64,000 nt of DNA from an uncultured Clostridia bacterium (GTDB lineage: Bacteria > Bacillota > Clostridia > TANB77 > CAG-508), in the NCBI GenBank assembly GCA_934121885.1, contig CAKOVH010000006.1, positions 16,656-80,655 on the forward strand, written 5' to 3'. Positions within the stretch are counted from its first letter, which is position 1. Every line of letters starts with the position of its first letter. The notes beneath the pieces are model-generated. The model did no database searches. It was not told where the DNA came from and worked only from the letters and a program-made list of their open reading frames with translations. This document shows, piece by piece, positions 55,162-63,931 of this stretch. The translations under genes were made by a program, and so were the position numbers.

Positions 55162-55491
55162 TTATTTCTCTCCGTGACCTTCACTGATTTCTACTGTTTT
55201 ACCTTGTAATTTTGTTCTTGCTTTTCTTTGTTGTTGTATTTTTTTTACTTGCTCTTGTTTAAATTGTGTTACACGGTTTCCGTTTTTATCTACTAGCTCT
55301 CCACTTTTTATATTAAGAACTGAATCGTCTACAGTTATTACCAAGTATTCGTTTACACTTGCATGTAGTATATCAAATACAGATGGTCCCCAAATTGCCT
55401 TTTTAGGTGAAATTTCTACACCTCTTTCTGTTGGTATAACTTGTGCCACTGCACAATTTGATTTTTTTGAACGTACATTTGTACTACTCAT
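55162..55491 (-). CDS. Unknown small protein in the VirD4-like operon
   Basis: 109 residues, family not recognised. Residues 1-75 look like a compact beta domain (CAVAQVIPTERGVEISPKKAIWG, YLVITVDDSVLNIKSGELVD). The C-terminus is a basic helix (VKKIQQQRKARTKLQGKTVE). No membrane segment. AAAGGAGG ribosome site; 26 bases before the coupling ATPase gene. A DNA- or partner-binding accessory role is possible but only inferred from context. Confidence 0.7.
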   Translation of the reverse strand: MSSTNVRSKKSNCAVAQVIPTERGVEISPKKAIWGPSVFDILHASVNEYLVITVDDSVLNIKSGELVDKNGNRVTQFKQEQVKKIQQQRKARTKLQGKTVEISEGHGEK

Positions 55492-55504
55492 TTATAATCC
55501 TCCT

Positions 55505-56029
55505 TTAAATGTCTTCTTTCTTATCTCTTATTTCAAATGCAAAATATGACTTATATGGTTTTAATTTGCATTTTCCTCTTACCTCATTTGTTTCATCATC
55601 AAAATATAGTATTGGTTTTACTTCTTCAGTTGTTTCTGGATCAATTATTGAAATTGGTCTTTTTAAGTTTGGTGTATATTTAAACTCTTTATATACTGTT
55701 TCTTGTTCAGAATAAAGAGTATCAAATTTTATAGGCATTGGTTTTTTAGATATCTTAACACGATTTTCTTCTAGAATACCCATATTTACAACTACCCTGT
55801 CTTTTCCAAAAGATAAAATTACAAGTTGTTCTTCGTCTTCTGGTTCGTCGACAAAGAAAGTCTTCTTTTTAAGATCTCCTCTTAACTCTTCTGATGACTG
55901 TAATCTTTCTACTGTATATTTAGGTGAATCTTTCAAGAATTCTTTAGCTGTTTTATTTATTCTATAAATTACTGTGCTTACTCCTTGTGGATCTGTTATA
56001 CTAAAGTGTTTGCCCTGTATAGTATCCAT
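55505..56029 (-). CDS. Unknown protein, first gene of the VirD4-like operon
   Basis: About 174 residues, family not recognised. Mostly beta-strand in character (GKHFSITDPQGVSTVIYRI, EEQLVILSFGKDRVVVNMG, RPISIIDPETTEEVKPILYFDD, YKSYFAFEIRD), acidic overall, with no signal peptide or membrane helix. The ATG after AGAGGAG is preferred over one ten codons upstream that lies before the ribosome site. It is followed by the 109-residue gene after 13 bases. Confidence 0.7.
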   Translation of the reverse strand: MDTIQGKHFSITDPQGVSTVIYRINKTAKEFLKDSPKYTVERLQSSEELRGDLKKKTFFVDEPEDEEQLVILSFGKDRVVVNMGILEENRVKISKKPMPIKFDTLYSEQETVYKEFKYTPNLKRPISIIDPETTEEVKPILYFDDETNEVRGKCKLKPYKSYFAFEIRDKKEDI

Positions 56030-56099
56030 AATCTTTTCACTCCTCTTTCTATGATACATTTATCCCATAGTTTATCTTTTGTAACCAACTATCTTCTCT

Positions 56100-56128
56100 A
56101 TTATATAATTTTTTTTGCTCCGTGTCAA
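56100..56128 (-). promoter_or_regulatory. Strong sigma-A promoter of the VirD4-like operon
   Basis: TTGACA, 17 bases, TATAAT: both hexamers are perfect, about 70 bases upstream of the first gene. Confidence 0.8.
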
Positions 56129-56217
56129 CCTTTTTATTATGTTAACGTTTTTATATGAATTGCAATAATAAGTGTAGCACTTTTTATAAAAATCTATAAA
56201 ATTTTACGATATAGTTT

Positions 56218-57120
56218 TTATAATTCTTGTCTTGGACTAAATTTTGATATATTTGCTAATTTTTGAAATAATTCTTTTTCCTCATCTTTTAAATTTCTAG
56301 GAACCATTACTTTTACTTCAGCTACTAAATCTCCTCTTCCGCCTTTTCCATCTATATACCCTTTGCCAGGAATTCTAACTTTTTCTCCGCTTTGAATTCC
56401 CTGTGGTACATATAAAGATACAGTATCATCAATAGTTTGTATATTCGCCTTTGTTCCAAGAGCCGCTTCCCATGGAGAGAGTAATAAATCTGTATATAAT
56501 TCCACTCCTCTTAGAGCAAATTTTTTATCATCTTTAATTTTAACTTTTATAAATAAATCTCCGTTACTACCACCATTTTCGCCTTTTTTTCCTTGACTAA
56601 GTAATCTAATTTTTTCTCCATTTCTAATTCCTACTGGTATTTTAACGGTAAATGTTTTCATCTTTCCATTTAATGTTCTTAAAGAAATTTTTTTATCAGC
56701 TCCATAAAAGGCTTCTTCAATAGACACTTCAACTTCTGTTTCTATGTTTTCTCCTTTTTTAGGAGTTTTTGATTTTCTTTTATTTTCCGTTTTTCCATCA
56801 TTTTCATTATTTAAACTTCCAAAGAACATATTAAAGAAATTGCTAAATAAAGAACCTTCTTCTCTTTTACTTTCTTCGTTCTTCTTTTTATATCCAATAC
56901 GTGAGTTCCACATTCTGTCATATTTTCTTCTTGCATTTGAATCTGATAAAACTTTGTATGCTTCATTTATATCCTTAAATCTCTCTTCAGAAAAGCTACT
57001 TTCAGAATTAATATCAGGATGATATTTCTTAGCTTGCTCTCTGTAAGCGGATTTTATTTCACTTGCATTTACTTTATTATTTTCTAATCCTAAAATTTTA
57101 TAATAATCTTTAAAAATCAT
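56218..57120 (-). CDS. DnaJ/CbpA-like co-chaperone without zinc finger
   Basis: J-domain at 1-70 with the HPD motif (KKYHPDINSE, about 33-42), a Lys/Asn-rich linker in place of a Gly/Phe region (about 75-120), then two beta C-terminal substrate-binding domains (about 122-295: VSIEEAFYGADKKI, VKIPVGIRNGEKIRLLSQG, LSPWEAALG, VPQGIQSGEKVRIPGKG). The four CxxCxGxG repeats of DnaJ are absent, so this is a type II/CbpA form. Stimulates DnaK ATPase. GGGGGG ribosome site. Confidence 0.92.
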   Translation of the reverse strand: MIFKDYYKILGLENNKVNASEIKSAYREQAKKYHPDINSESSFSEERFKDINEAYKVLSDSNARRKYDRMWNSRIGYKKKNEESKREEGSLFSNFFNMFFGSLNNENDGKTENKRKSKTPKKGENIETEVEVSIEEAFYGADKKISLRTLNGKMKTFTVKIPVGIRNGEKIRLLSQGKKGENGGSNGDLFIKVKIKDDKKFALRGVELYTDLLLSPWEAALGTKANIQTIDDTVSLYVPQGIQSGEKVRIPGKGYIDGKGGRGDLVAEVKVMVPRNLKDEEKELFQKLANISKFSPRQEL

Positions 57121-57175
57121 TTAACGTCCCCCCAATTAATGGTAGACACATTATATCATATATTTATTTAGAAGA

Positions 57176-57213
57176 AAATAGGTTTTTAACCTTTTTTTGT
57201 TAAAAACCTATTT
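57176..57213 (-). terminator. Hairpin overlapping the yqeK stop codon
   Basis: AAATAGGTTTTTAAC and its complement form a perfect 15-bp stem with an 8-base loop. The 5' arm on the mRNA covers the last coding bases of yqeK, so the stem includes its stop codon. Confidence 0.65.
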
Positions 57214-57758
57214 CTTGTATATATACTATCTGGATGAAGTAACTCTCCTTTTTTTATTGTATATAAAATACTCTGATCTATTAAATAAATCATTTCTGAA
57301 TCTAGCCCCTCATCTTCTTTTTGTTTTATTTTATCAAAATCTAAATATGTTCTTCCTGCTTCGGTTTTATCTGCAATAAATAAAACCTTTGCTAAATCAT
57401 CCATTTCAGGATTTCCAGTTGTATGGTATTTTATTGCATCTTGCATATCTTGTGTGAATCCATATTTTTCCCCACATATTTCAGCTCCTATTTTTGAATG
57501 TAAAAGTTCAGGACTTTCTTTTTCAATTTCATCTATTTCAATTCCGTTTGCATTTGCATATTCAATTTTTTTAAAGATTTCTTTTCCGATATCATGGGCT
57601 AAGCCCACAAGCTTTGCTTTATTAATATCCACATTAAATTTTATAGCAAGTTCTTCTGCTCTTTTCATAACATTAACAGAATGTGTATATCTTTTCTCTG
57701 AAAGTATTTCTTTAATATCACCATTTATTATTTCTAATAATTTTTGAACATCTTCCAT
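57186..57758 (-). CDS. yqeK: YqeK family HD phosphohydrolase (bis(5'-nucleosyl)-tetraphosphatase)
   Basis: Cleaves Ap4A symmetrically to ADP; the HD-domain YqeK family is the Gram-positive enzyme. Metal ligands: RYTHSVNVMKRA (His), VGLAHDIGKE (HD), LHSKIGAEI (His), IKYHTTGNP (His) and FIADKTEAGR (Asp). 190 residues is typical. AAAGGA precedes this ATG; an upstream in-frame ATG overlaps the ddl end and adds an unrelated leader. Usually next to nadD, which is not here. Confidence 0.9.
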   Translation of the reverse strand: MEDVQKLLEIINGDIKEILSEKRYTHSVNVMKRAEELAIKFNVDINKAKLVGLAHDIGKEIFKKIEYANANGIEIDEIEKESPELLHSKIGAEICGEKYGFTQDMQDAIKYHTTGNPEMDDLAKVLFIADKTEAGRTYLDFDKIKQKEDEGLDSEMIYLIDQSILYTIKKGELLHPDSIYTRNRFLTKKG

Positions 57759-57771
57759 TTTTAGTTCCTTT

Positions 57772-58833
57772 CTATTTTTCCATTGCAAGTTCGATTAATT
57801 TATCTAATAATTCAGTATATTTTAAGCCCATAGTTTCCCATAGTTTTGGATACATACTAATTTTTGTAAATCCTGGTAATGTATTAATTTCATTTATAAT
57901 TATTCTATTTGTTCCGTTTTCCACAAAAAAGTCAACTCTTGAAAGTCCTTTTCCATCAGCTGCTTTAAATGCCTTAATTGCTGTTTTTCTTATTTCTTCA
58001 GATAAATCTGATGGCAAATTAGCTGGCATAACTACTCTTGACTCAGCATTTTTGTATTTAGCATCAAATGTGTAAAATTCTTCTGCTGGTAAGATCTCTC
58101 CAACGCAAGATGCTTTTACATCTTCATTACCTAAAACTGCACATTCAACTTCTCTACCATTTATATTTTGTTCTATTAATATTTTATTATCAAACTTAGC
58201 TGCATATTTTATATGTTCTTTTAATTCTTCACTATTATGTGATTTGTTTATTCCTACAGAAGAACCAGAATTTGATGGCTTTACAAACACAGGAAAATCA
58301 AGTTTTTCCTTAACTATATCACATATTTTTTCTACACTACATATCTCTTCATTAAACGAATTATCAACATAAATAAATTGGTCATTATATGGTCTTACAT
58401 ATATGTATTTTGCCTGGCTGATATTTGCCTTGTCGAAAATAACTTTCGCATATACTTTATCCATACACACGCTTGACGCTAATACTCTACATCCTACATA
58501 TTTTTTATTTAGAAGTTCTAATAATCCTTGAACAGTTCCATCTTCACCATATAATCCATGTAGCACAGGGAATACAACATTAGTATCTTTTAAAATGTTA
58601 ATTGGATTTTCTATTTTTTCTAATTCATTAATTTTTTCTCCTACTGTTAAAACCTCAATATCCTTTACTTCTTTTTTATATAAAAACCAATCTCCATCTT
58701 CACTAATATAAATTGGTAAAATATCATACTTTTCCTTATTTAAATTTTTTATAACAGATGTACCAGAAACAATAGATACATCATGCTCTGTTGATTGTCC
58801 TCCAAACACAACTCCTAATTTAATTTTTTTCAT
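57772..58833 (-). CDS. ddl: D-alanine--D-alanine ligase
   Basis: ATP-grasp enzyme making the D-Ala-D-Ala dipeptide that MurF uses. GGQSTEHDVSIVSG (about 11-24), the LHGLYGEDGTVQGLLELL region, the ATP-grasp VKPSNSGSSVGINKS (about 186-200), and the metal-binding INEINTLPGFTKISMYP near the C-terminus. Residues fit a D-Ala-D-Ala rather than D-Lac enzyme, with Tyr in the omega-loop region (EEFYTFDAKY). 14 bases after murF, forming a precursor-synthesis pair. Confidence 0.95.
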   Translation of the reverse strand: MKKIKLGVVFGGQSTEHDVSIVSGTSVIKNLNKEKYDILPIYISEDGDWFLYKKEVKDIEVLTVGEKINELEKIENPINILKDTNVVFPVLHGLYGEDGTVQGLLELLNKKYVGCRVLASSVCMDKVYAKVIFDKANISQAKYIYVRPYNDQFIYVDNSFNEEICSVEKICDIVKEKLDFPVFVKPSNSGSSVGINKSHNSEELKEHIKYAAKFDNKILIEQNINGREVECAVLGNEDVKASCVGEILPAEEFYTFDAKYKNAESRVVMPANLPSDLSEEIRKTAIKAFKAADGKGLSRVDFFVENGTNRIIINEINTLPGFTKISMYPKLWETMGLKYTELLDKLIELAMEK

Positions 58834-58847
58834 AGTTAAGTCCCCCT

Positions 58848-60251
58848 TTAATTAATAATTCCATTATATATCTTTTGAAAATTCATACCATTTGATGCTT
58901 TTATTAATATGCTTACATTTCCCTCTTTCATTATGTCTTTCAACTTTAAAATAGCTTCATCATTATTGTTTAAATAAATAACTTTTTGTTTTTCCATACC
59001 ATTTTTTATAGCTTCATCTATAATGTATTTTGATTCTTCTCCTACACAAATTAGACAGTCTAGTTTTTCTTTTGCTACAACTTCACCTACTTGTTTGTGT
59101 AGTTTTTCAGAAAACTCTCCAAGTTCAAGCATATCACCAAGAACAGCTATCTTTTTATGATTTTCTATTTTCCCTAAATATTCAATAGCAGCTTTCATTG
59201 AATCATAATTTGCATTATAACAATCATTTATTACAACTACATTTTTTTGTAATTTTTCTATTTGCATTCTTCTTTTTGTTAATTCGAAATGTAAAATACC
59301 TTCTAATATATTTTCCATTGAAATTTCTAATAAATTACCAATTGCTATTGCACATAGGCTATTTAATACAAAATGATTACCCCCAACACCAATCTTTACA
59401 TTATACTCTTTTCCATTTACAACTGTATCATATACACTTCCATCTTCACTTAGTATTGCGTTTTTAGCCATTACATCACTTTTGTTTTCAATTCCAAAAG
59501 TTATAATATTTTCTTTATTCTTTTGTTCTTCATACCACTTATGTAACAAATCATTATCATTGTTAATTACAAATTTTCCACCATTTTGCAATCCTTCAAG
59601 AATTTCAAGTTTAGCACGTAATATATTTTCTCTTGAGCCCAGATTTCCAATATGTGCAGTACCAACATTTGTAATAACTGCAATTGTTGGTTTTGCAATG
59701 TTTGTTAATTTACTAATTTCCCCTAACTGGTTCATTCCCATTTCAACTACCATTGCATTATGGTCTTTTAATTTAAGTATTGTTAAAGGAAGACCTAACT
59801 GGTTATTAAAATTTCCTTCTGTTTTTAATACATTATATTTTTTAGCCATTACGCTTGATATAATATCTTTTGTACTTGTTTTTCCAACACTTCCTGTAAC
59901 AGCAACAACTGGAATATTATATAAACCTCTTTTATATGCAGCTATTTTTTGAACTGCATCCATAGTATTTTCTACAATTATTATTGTTCTATCTGCATAT
60001 TTTTGTTTTACTTCTTCTTTAATATCAATACTTTGCAAAATACAAGCTTTGGCACCTTTTTGTAAAGCCTCCTCATATAATGTGTTTCCATCAAAGTTTT
60101 CACCTTTTATTCCTATATAAATATCTCCCACATTAATTGTTCTTGTATCATTGCTAAAATTTTCTAAAACTGTATCTTCTCTTCCTAAAACTATTTTTCC
60201 ATCACATATATTAATTACATCTTGTGCTGTAACATATTTTTTTTCTACCAT
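58848..60251 (-). CDS. murF: UDP-MurNAc-tripeptide--D-Ala-D-Ala ligase
   Basis: Adds the dipeptide made by Ddl to the muramyl tripeptide. Mur-ligase three-domain layout: N-terminal UDP-binding part, central ATPase with VAVTGSVGKTSTKDIISSVM (about 119-138, P-loop GSVGKTS), EGNFNNQLGLPLTIL, VEMGMNQLGEI, and a C-terminal Rossmann domain with INDCYNANYDSMKAAI and VLGDMLELGEFS. About 467 residues. A weak AGTGG lies before the chosen ATG; a GTG three codons upstream is the alternative. Confidence 0.95.
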   Translation of the reverse strand: MVEKKYVTAQDVINICDGKIVLGREDTVLENFSNDTRTINVGDIYIGIKGENFDGNTLYEEALQKGAKACILQSIDIKEEVKQKYADRTIIIVENTMDAVQKIAAYKRGLYNIPVVAVTGSVGKTSTKDIISSVMAKKYNVLKTEGNFNNQLGLPLTILKLKDHNAMVVEMGMNQLGEISKLTNIAKPTIAVITNVGTAHIGNLGSRENILRAKLEILEGLQNGGKFVINNDNDLLHKWYEEQKNKENIITFGIENKSDVMAKNAILSEDGSVYDTVVNGKEYNVKIGVGGNHFVLNSLCAIAIGNLLEISMENILEGILHFELTKRRMQIEKLQKNVVVINDCYNANYDSMKAAIEYLGKIENHKKIAVLGDMLELGEFSEKLHKQVGEVVAKEKLDCLICVGEESKYIIDEAIKNGMEKQKVIYLNNNDEAILKLKDIMKEGNVSILIKASNGMNFQKIYNGIIN

Positions 60252-60294
60252 CCAAACCACTCTTTCTTATATATTTGTATTATTATATGTAGCA

Positions 60295-60323
60295 ATTATA
60301 TACAATAGCATATTTTTTTTCAA
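60295..60323 (-). promoter_or_regulatory. Sigma-A promoter of murF-ddl-yqeK
   Basis: TTGAAA, 17 bases, TATAAT, about 43 bases before the murF start. Confidence 0.75.
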
Positions 60324-60422
60324 CTATGTAATTAATAAAACAACCCTACTTAAATATTTTATTATTTTTTCATTTACATTTTTTACATTTAATGATACTA
60401 TATATAAGAAGGGGTGAATATC

Positions 60423-60746
60423 ATGAACGAAAAAACAAAGTCAATTATAGCATATCTTTTAGGATGGCTAGGTGGTCTTATAATGTTATTTGCAGTAAAA
60501 GATTCTACAAGAAATACTAAATTTCACGCAGCGCAAGCAATTGTAATTGGTTTAGCATATACTATTCTTACAATTGTTTACAATATATTACCTTTCAATA
60601 TACCTTTCTTTAGTACAATTTTATGGGTACTTTATATTGTAGCTATTATTATGGGAATTGTTAAAGCAAATAAAGATGAAGATCCAGAATTACCTGTTGT
60701 TGGAAGTATTGCAAAAAGCATTTTCGGAAAACAAATTGGTGAATAA
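60423..60746 (+). CDS. DUF4870-type small membrane protein
   Basis: 107 residues with about three membrane helices (IIAYLLGWLGGLIMLFAV; AIVIGLAYTILTIVYNIL; ILWVLYIVAIIMGIV) and the charged loop KDSTRNTKFHAAQAI, the NxxxKFHAxQA pattern of the DUF4870/Tic20-like group. The start is the ATG after AAGGGGTGA; a GTG three codons earlier is inside that site. Role unknown. Confidence 0.82.
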   Translation: MNEKTKSIIAYLLGWLGGLIMLFAVKDSTRNTKFHAAQAIVIGLAYTILTIVYNILPFNIPFFSTILWVLYIVAIIMGIVKANKDEDPELPVVGSIAKSIFGKQIGE

Positions 60747-60754
60747 AAAACAGA

Positions 60755-60785
60755 AAAAAGGTTGTATTTTCACAACCTTTTTTTA
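60755..60785. terminator. Terminator between the DUF4870 gene and the SASP gene
   Basis: AAAAAAGGTTGT and ACAACCTTTTTT with a 7-base loop, placed between convergent genes. Confidence 0.85.
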
Positions 60786-60793
60786 TATTAATC

Positions 60794-60967
60794 TTATTTT
60801 TGTGCTGTTCTATTTGCAATTTCTATTGCTTTCGTTACTATATTTCCATATGTTTTTGATGGTACATTTCCCCATCCACCTTCTTGTTTTACTTGCTCAT
60901 AAACACCTAATTCTTTTGCAATTTCTTCTCTTAAATTGTCTGATATTATACTTCTATTTCTAGACAT
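60794..60967 (-). CDS. Alpha/beta-type small acid-soluble spore protein
   Basis: 57 residues. DNA-binding protein that saturates and protects spore DNA. The family core is plain: REEIAKELGVYEQVKQEGGWGNVPSK (about 13-38), with the GPR protease cleavage context near EIAKELG, and YGNIVTKAIEIAN. Helix-turn-helix arrangement is typical, though slightly short. AAGGAGG is seven bases before the ATG. A small TAAGC/GCTTA hairpin is in its leader (60994-61007). It follows ypeB on the same strand and both are spore genes, but a sigma-G promoter could not be assigned. Confidence 0.92.
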   Translation of the reverse strand: MSRNRSIISDNLREEIAKELGVYEQVKQEGGWGNVPSKTYGNIVTKAIEIANRTAQK

Positions 60968-61055
60968 TTTTAAGTCCTCCTTGTAAATAAAATTAAGCTT
61001 TCGCTTATTTTTATTATTTACATTTTTCTATAAAGTATTTTAACAATTACTGTTT

Positions 61056-62444
61056 TTAATGTGTTAAAGTTCCATTTGGTGTATTTATGATTAACAATAT
61101 ATCTTCTTCTTTTCCTGTATTTGCATTAACATACACTAAAAAATCCATTCCTTCAATTGTGCCTTTAAATTCCCAACATAATATTTCTGTTTTCCATTCA
61201 GTTGGAATTATTGCTAAATTTTCACTTTTTATATCCAATTTTTTATTTAGATTTTTAGCAGCATCTTCTTTTGATATTTTTATATCTCCTATATTTCTTT
61301 CTTCATGTGAATTTAGATACCCAGTTGTTTCAATCCCTAAAATTTCTCCATTATCTAAGGCAACTTTTAGTTTTATTAAATCTGAATATACTATAACTTC
61401 ATCTTGTAAATAAGCATAATTAATTGTTACAATTCCATTTTGTTTCAAATAATATGTTTCTTTCATATTTTTAAATCCGTGTTCATCTAAAAATTTTTTT
61501 CCTAATTTATCTGCTTCTTCCTGCGAAATAATTTCAGCATTAATATCTCTATTTGAATTCATATATACTATATGTCCACCTTTTTCTGATATAGAAATTG
61601 ATATAACTCTATCCTCATCTTTTAATTTGGCACTAAAATCATATGATATTATATTTCCATTCTCATTCTTTCCATTTGATGTAATCTCATCTATTTTATC
61701 TTCACCAATAAATTTTTTTGCAATATTTTCTGCCTCATTTTCGTCAATATTTTCTCCTGTTAGCCCCTTTTTCTCCGCACTTGTAATATGTTCTGAAAAA
61801 GCACCATCATATATTAATCCTGAATATTCATGGAAATTTTCTTCCATATTTCCAAAACTATCTTTAGATATATTACTTACTTGGGTAGCAAATACTGCAT
61901 TCCCCTTTTTAGTAAGCTCTCCCCACTTAATTCTACCATCATTTAAGTCAGCTGATAATTGGTTTAATGTATTTTCTAATTCATTACTATATTTTCTAAG
62001 TTCCTCTAATTTTTTCATATCCTCATCTGACAGTTTTTCACCTTTTATATTTTTTCTAGATAACGAATAACTGTATTCGCTTACTTGGTTTAAAAACTTC
62101 GCTGTATTTTCTAATTCATTACTATTAATTGGTATTTGAGCTAAATATGCCCCTGCTAAATTTGCTTCTCTCCAAACATTAGTAAGTGTTTCTGCTCCTT
62201 GCTCTGCCGAACTTGAAATTAGTGCTTTTGCAAGATAAGTATTAACATTTTGTACATAATCTACTAATTCAAAAAATGCCATATTATATGAATTTTCAGA
62301 TGCTTGTCTATAATCTCTTTGTTTCTTATAAATATATAATCCCATAATAATTAAAATAGAAACAAGCACAACAATTATAGAAAGCATATGTCTATCTTGT
62401 AATCTATTTTTCCAATCTATTAATTTATTTTTTATTTTTCCCAT
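61056..62444 (-). CDS. ypeB: Germination protein YpeB
   Basis: Spore inner-membrane protein needed in Bacillus to assemble and protect the cortex-lytic enzyme SleB. One N-terminal membrane helix (about 19-38), a helical YpeB domain (about 45-215: AFFELVDYVQNVNTYLAKAL, NVWREANLAGAYLAQIPI), and PepSY-type repeats in the C-terminal half (about 235-455). 462 residues is normal. The chosen ATG is 9 bases after GAAGGGA; a TTG three codons upstream abuts the site. sleB, normally immediately upstream of ypeB, is absent. Confidence 0.92.
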   Translation of the reverse strand: MGKIKNKLIDWKNRLQDRHMLSIIVVLVSILIIMGLYIYKKQRDYRQASENSYNMAFFELVDYVQNVNTYLAKALISSSAEQGAETLTNVWREANLAGAYLAQIPINSNELENTAKFLNQVSEYSYSLSRKNIKGEKLSDEDMKKLEELRKYSNELENTLNQLSADLNDGRIKWGELTKKGNAVFATQVSNISKDSFGNMEENFHEYSGLIYDGAFSEHITSAEKKGLTGENIDENEAENIAKKFIGEDKIDEITSNGKNENGNIISYDFSAKLKDEDRVISISISEKGGHIVYMNSNRDINAEIISQEEADKLGKKFLDEHGFKNMKETYYLKQNGIVTINYAYLQDEVIVYSDLIKLKVALDNGEILGIETTGYLNSHEERNIGDIKISKEDAAKNLNKKLDIKSENLAIIPTEWKTEILCWEFKGTIEGMDFLVYVNANTGKEEDILLIINTPNGTLTH

Positions 62445-62505
62445 TAAAATCAATCCCTTCGTTTATTTTTATTTTGTTCTTTTTTAGTTAAAATATTCGA
62501 ATTTT

Positions 62506-62534
62506 TTGATTATTTTTAAATATTATGATAGAAT
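62506..62534 (+). promoter_or_regulatory. Sigma-A promoter of the glycolipid glucosyltransferase
   Basis: TTGATT, 17 bases, TAGAAT, 27 bases upstream of the start. Confidence 0.6.
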
Positions 62535-62561
62535 AATTTTAAAAAATTTTAGGAGTAATTT

Positions 62562-63689
62562 ATGAAAAAAATAATAATATTTTATGCATCATATGGTGGA
62601 GGACATCTTTCAGCTGCAAAATCTATAAAAGAACATTTAGAAAAAAATTATAATGATGTAAATGTTGAAATGATAGATTGTATGAAATACATAAGTAATG
62701 CCTTAGAAAAAATTACAACAGGTGCTTACAAAGAAATGGCAAAAAAATTACCAAGTTTATGGGGACATATTTATATGAATTCGCAAAAAGGTCCTCTTGG
62801 TCACATAAGCTCAAGAGCAAATAAAATAATGGCAATTAAATTAAAAAATTTAATATTAGAAAAATCTCCCGATTTTATAATTTCTACTCACCCATTTAGT
62901 AGTCAAATGGTTAGCTACTTAAAGAGGAAAGGAAAAATTAATTGTAAACTTGCAACTATTCTTACAGATTTCGCATCTCACGAACAATGGTTAGTAGGTT
63001 ACGAATTTACCGATTTATTTTTTGTTTCAAATGATAATATGGAAAAAGAATTAATGGATTTCGGAGTAGAAAAAAATAAAATCCATGTAACAGGCATTCC
63101 TATGTCTGAAAGATTTTTCGAAAAATTTGATAGAGTAGAAATTTGTAATAGTTTTAATTTAGATCCTAATAAAAAAGTAATTTTATTCTTCGGTGGTGGA
63201 GAATTTGGTTTAGGAAAAGATCGTACAACTCAAATTTTTCGTTCTTTAATATCAAATGCAACAAGTTACCAAATAGTTGCTATTGCTGGAAAAAATGAAA
63301 AAATGAAAGAATGTTTTGATCATGCTTCTTCAGAATTAAATGCTCCTGAACAAATAAGAATTCTTGGCTTTACTAATATGGTTCCTGAACTTATGAGTAT
63401 TTCTGATTTAGTTATCACAAAACCTGGTGGTCTTACAACAACTGAAAGCCTTGCTTCACATTTGCCAATTATTATAATCAATCCAATCCCAGGGCAAGAA
63501 GAACAAAATGCTGAATTCTTAGAAAAGCATGGAGTAGGGATTTGGATTAAGAATGATGATAATCCTGATGAAATATTTAATAAATTATTTTCATCTAATA
63601 CTAAAATTGAGGAAATGAGAGAAAATACAAAAAAATTAGCAAAGTTATATTCTACAAGAAATATATGCAAAATAATTATGGAACAATAA
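62562..63689 (+). CDS. UgtP/MGDG-synthase-like diacylglycerol glycosyltransferase
   Basis: GT28-type glycosyltransferase acting on diacylglycerol at the cytoplasmic membrane face. The N-terminal YASYGGGHLSAAKSI (about 8-22) is the family signature, followed by STHPFSSQM, ILTDFASHEQWL, VTGIPMSERF and the donor-binding C-terminal GGGEFGLGKD, ISDLVITKPGGLTTTESLA and NPIPGQEEQNAEFL. 375 residues. Product is probably mono- or diglucosyl-diacylglycerol, a lipoteichoic-acid anchor in relatives; MurG is excluded by the N-terminal domain. Divergent from ypeB. Confidence 0.9.
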   Translation: MKKIIIFYASYGGGHLSAAKSIKEHLEKNYNDVNVEMIDCMKYISNALEKITTGAYKEMAKKLPSLWGHIYMNSQKGPLGHISSRANKIMAIKLKNLILEKSPDFIISTHPFSSQMVSYLKRKGKINCKLATILTDFASHEQWLVGYEFTDLFFVSNDNMEKELMDFGVEKNKIHVTGIPMSERFFEKFDRVEICNSFNLDPNKKVILFFGGGEFGLGKDRTTQIFRSLISNATSYQIVAIAGKNEKMKECFDHASSELNAPEQIRILGFTNMVPELMSISDLVITKPGGLTTTESLASHLPIIIINPIPGQEEQNAEFLEKHGVGIWIKNDDNPDEIFNKLFSSNTKIEEMRENTKKLAKLYSTRNICKIIMEQ

Positions 63690-63726
63690 AAAAAATATAA
63701 AATATAATATGCTAAGAGGTAATATT

Positions 63727-63906
63727 ATGGATTTTTTAAACAGTCTATCTGGATGTGAACTTGTTTCCTTAGCAGCTATTATATCTGTAACCATTTCAAA
63801 AGATTTATCACCTGATGAAATAGATACTCTTGGTAACTTTTTTTCAGCACTTGGAAGTAATTTAAGTACTATTGCAACTGCTGCGTCAGATGATGTAATT
63901 ACATAA
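63727..63906 (+). CDS. Small conserved-looking protein of unknown function (59 aa)
   Basis: MDFLNSLSGCELVSLAAIISVTIS, then KDLSPDEIDTLGNFFSALGSNLSTIATAAS. It has one amphipathic to hydrophobic N-terminal helix and a second helix. AGAGGT lies seven bases before this ATG, so the upstream ATG at 63709 is not used. Family not firmly recognised; many Clostridia have a short protein of this pattern. It is in line with the upstream glucosyltransferase gene. Confidence 0.65.
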   Translation: MDFLNSLSGCELVSLAAIISVTISKDLSPDEIDTLGNFFSALGSNLSTIATAASDDVIT

Positions 63907-63931
63907 AAGAACCTAAATTATAAAATATATG

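Noticed and set aside
53132..56060. An integrative conjugative element around the VirD4-like gene
   Set aside because: No relaxase, integrase, other transfer genes or flanking direct repeats could be found; both neighbours are ordinary chromosomal genes.
60658..60963. A 101-residue plus-strand reading frame across the SASP gene
   Set aside because: It has no ribosome site and lies antisense to a clear small acid-soluble spore protein gene and across a terminator.
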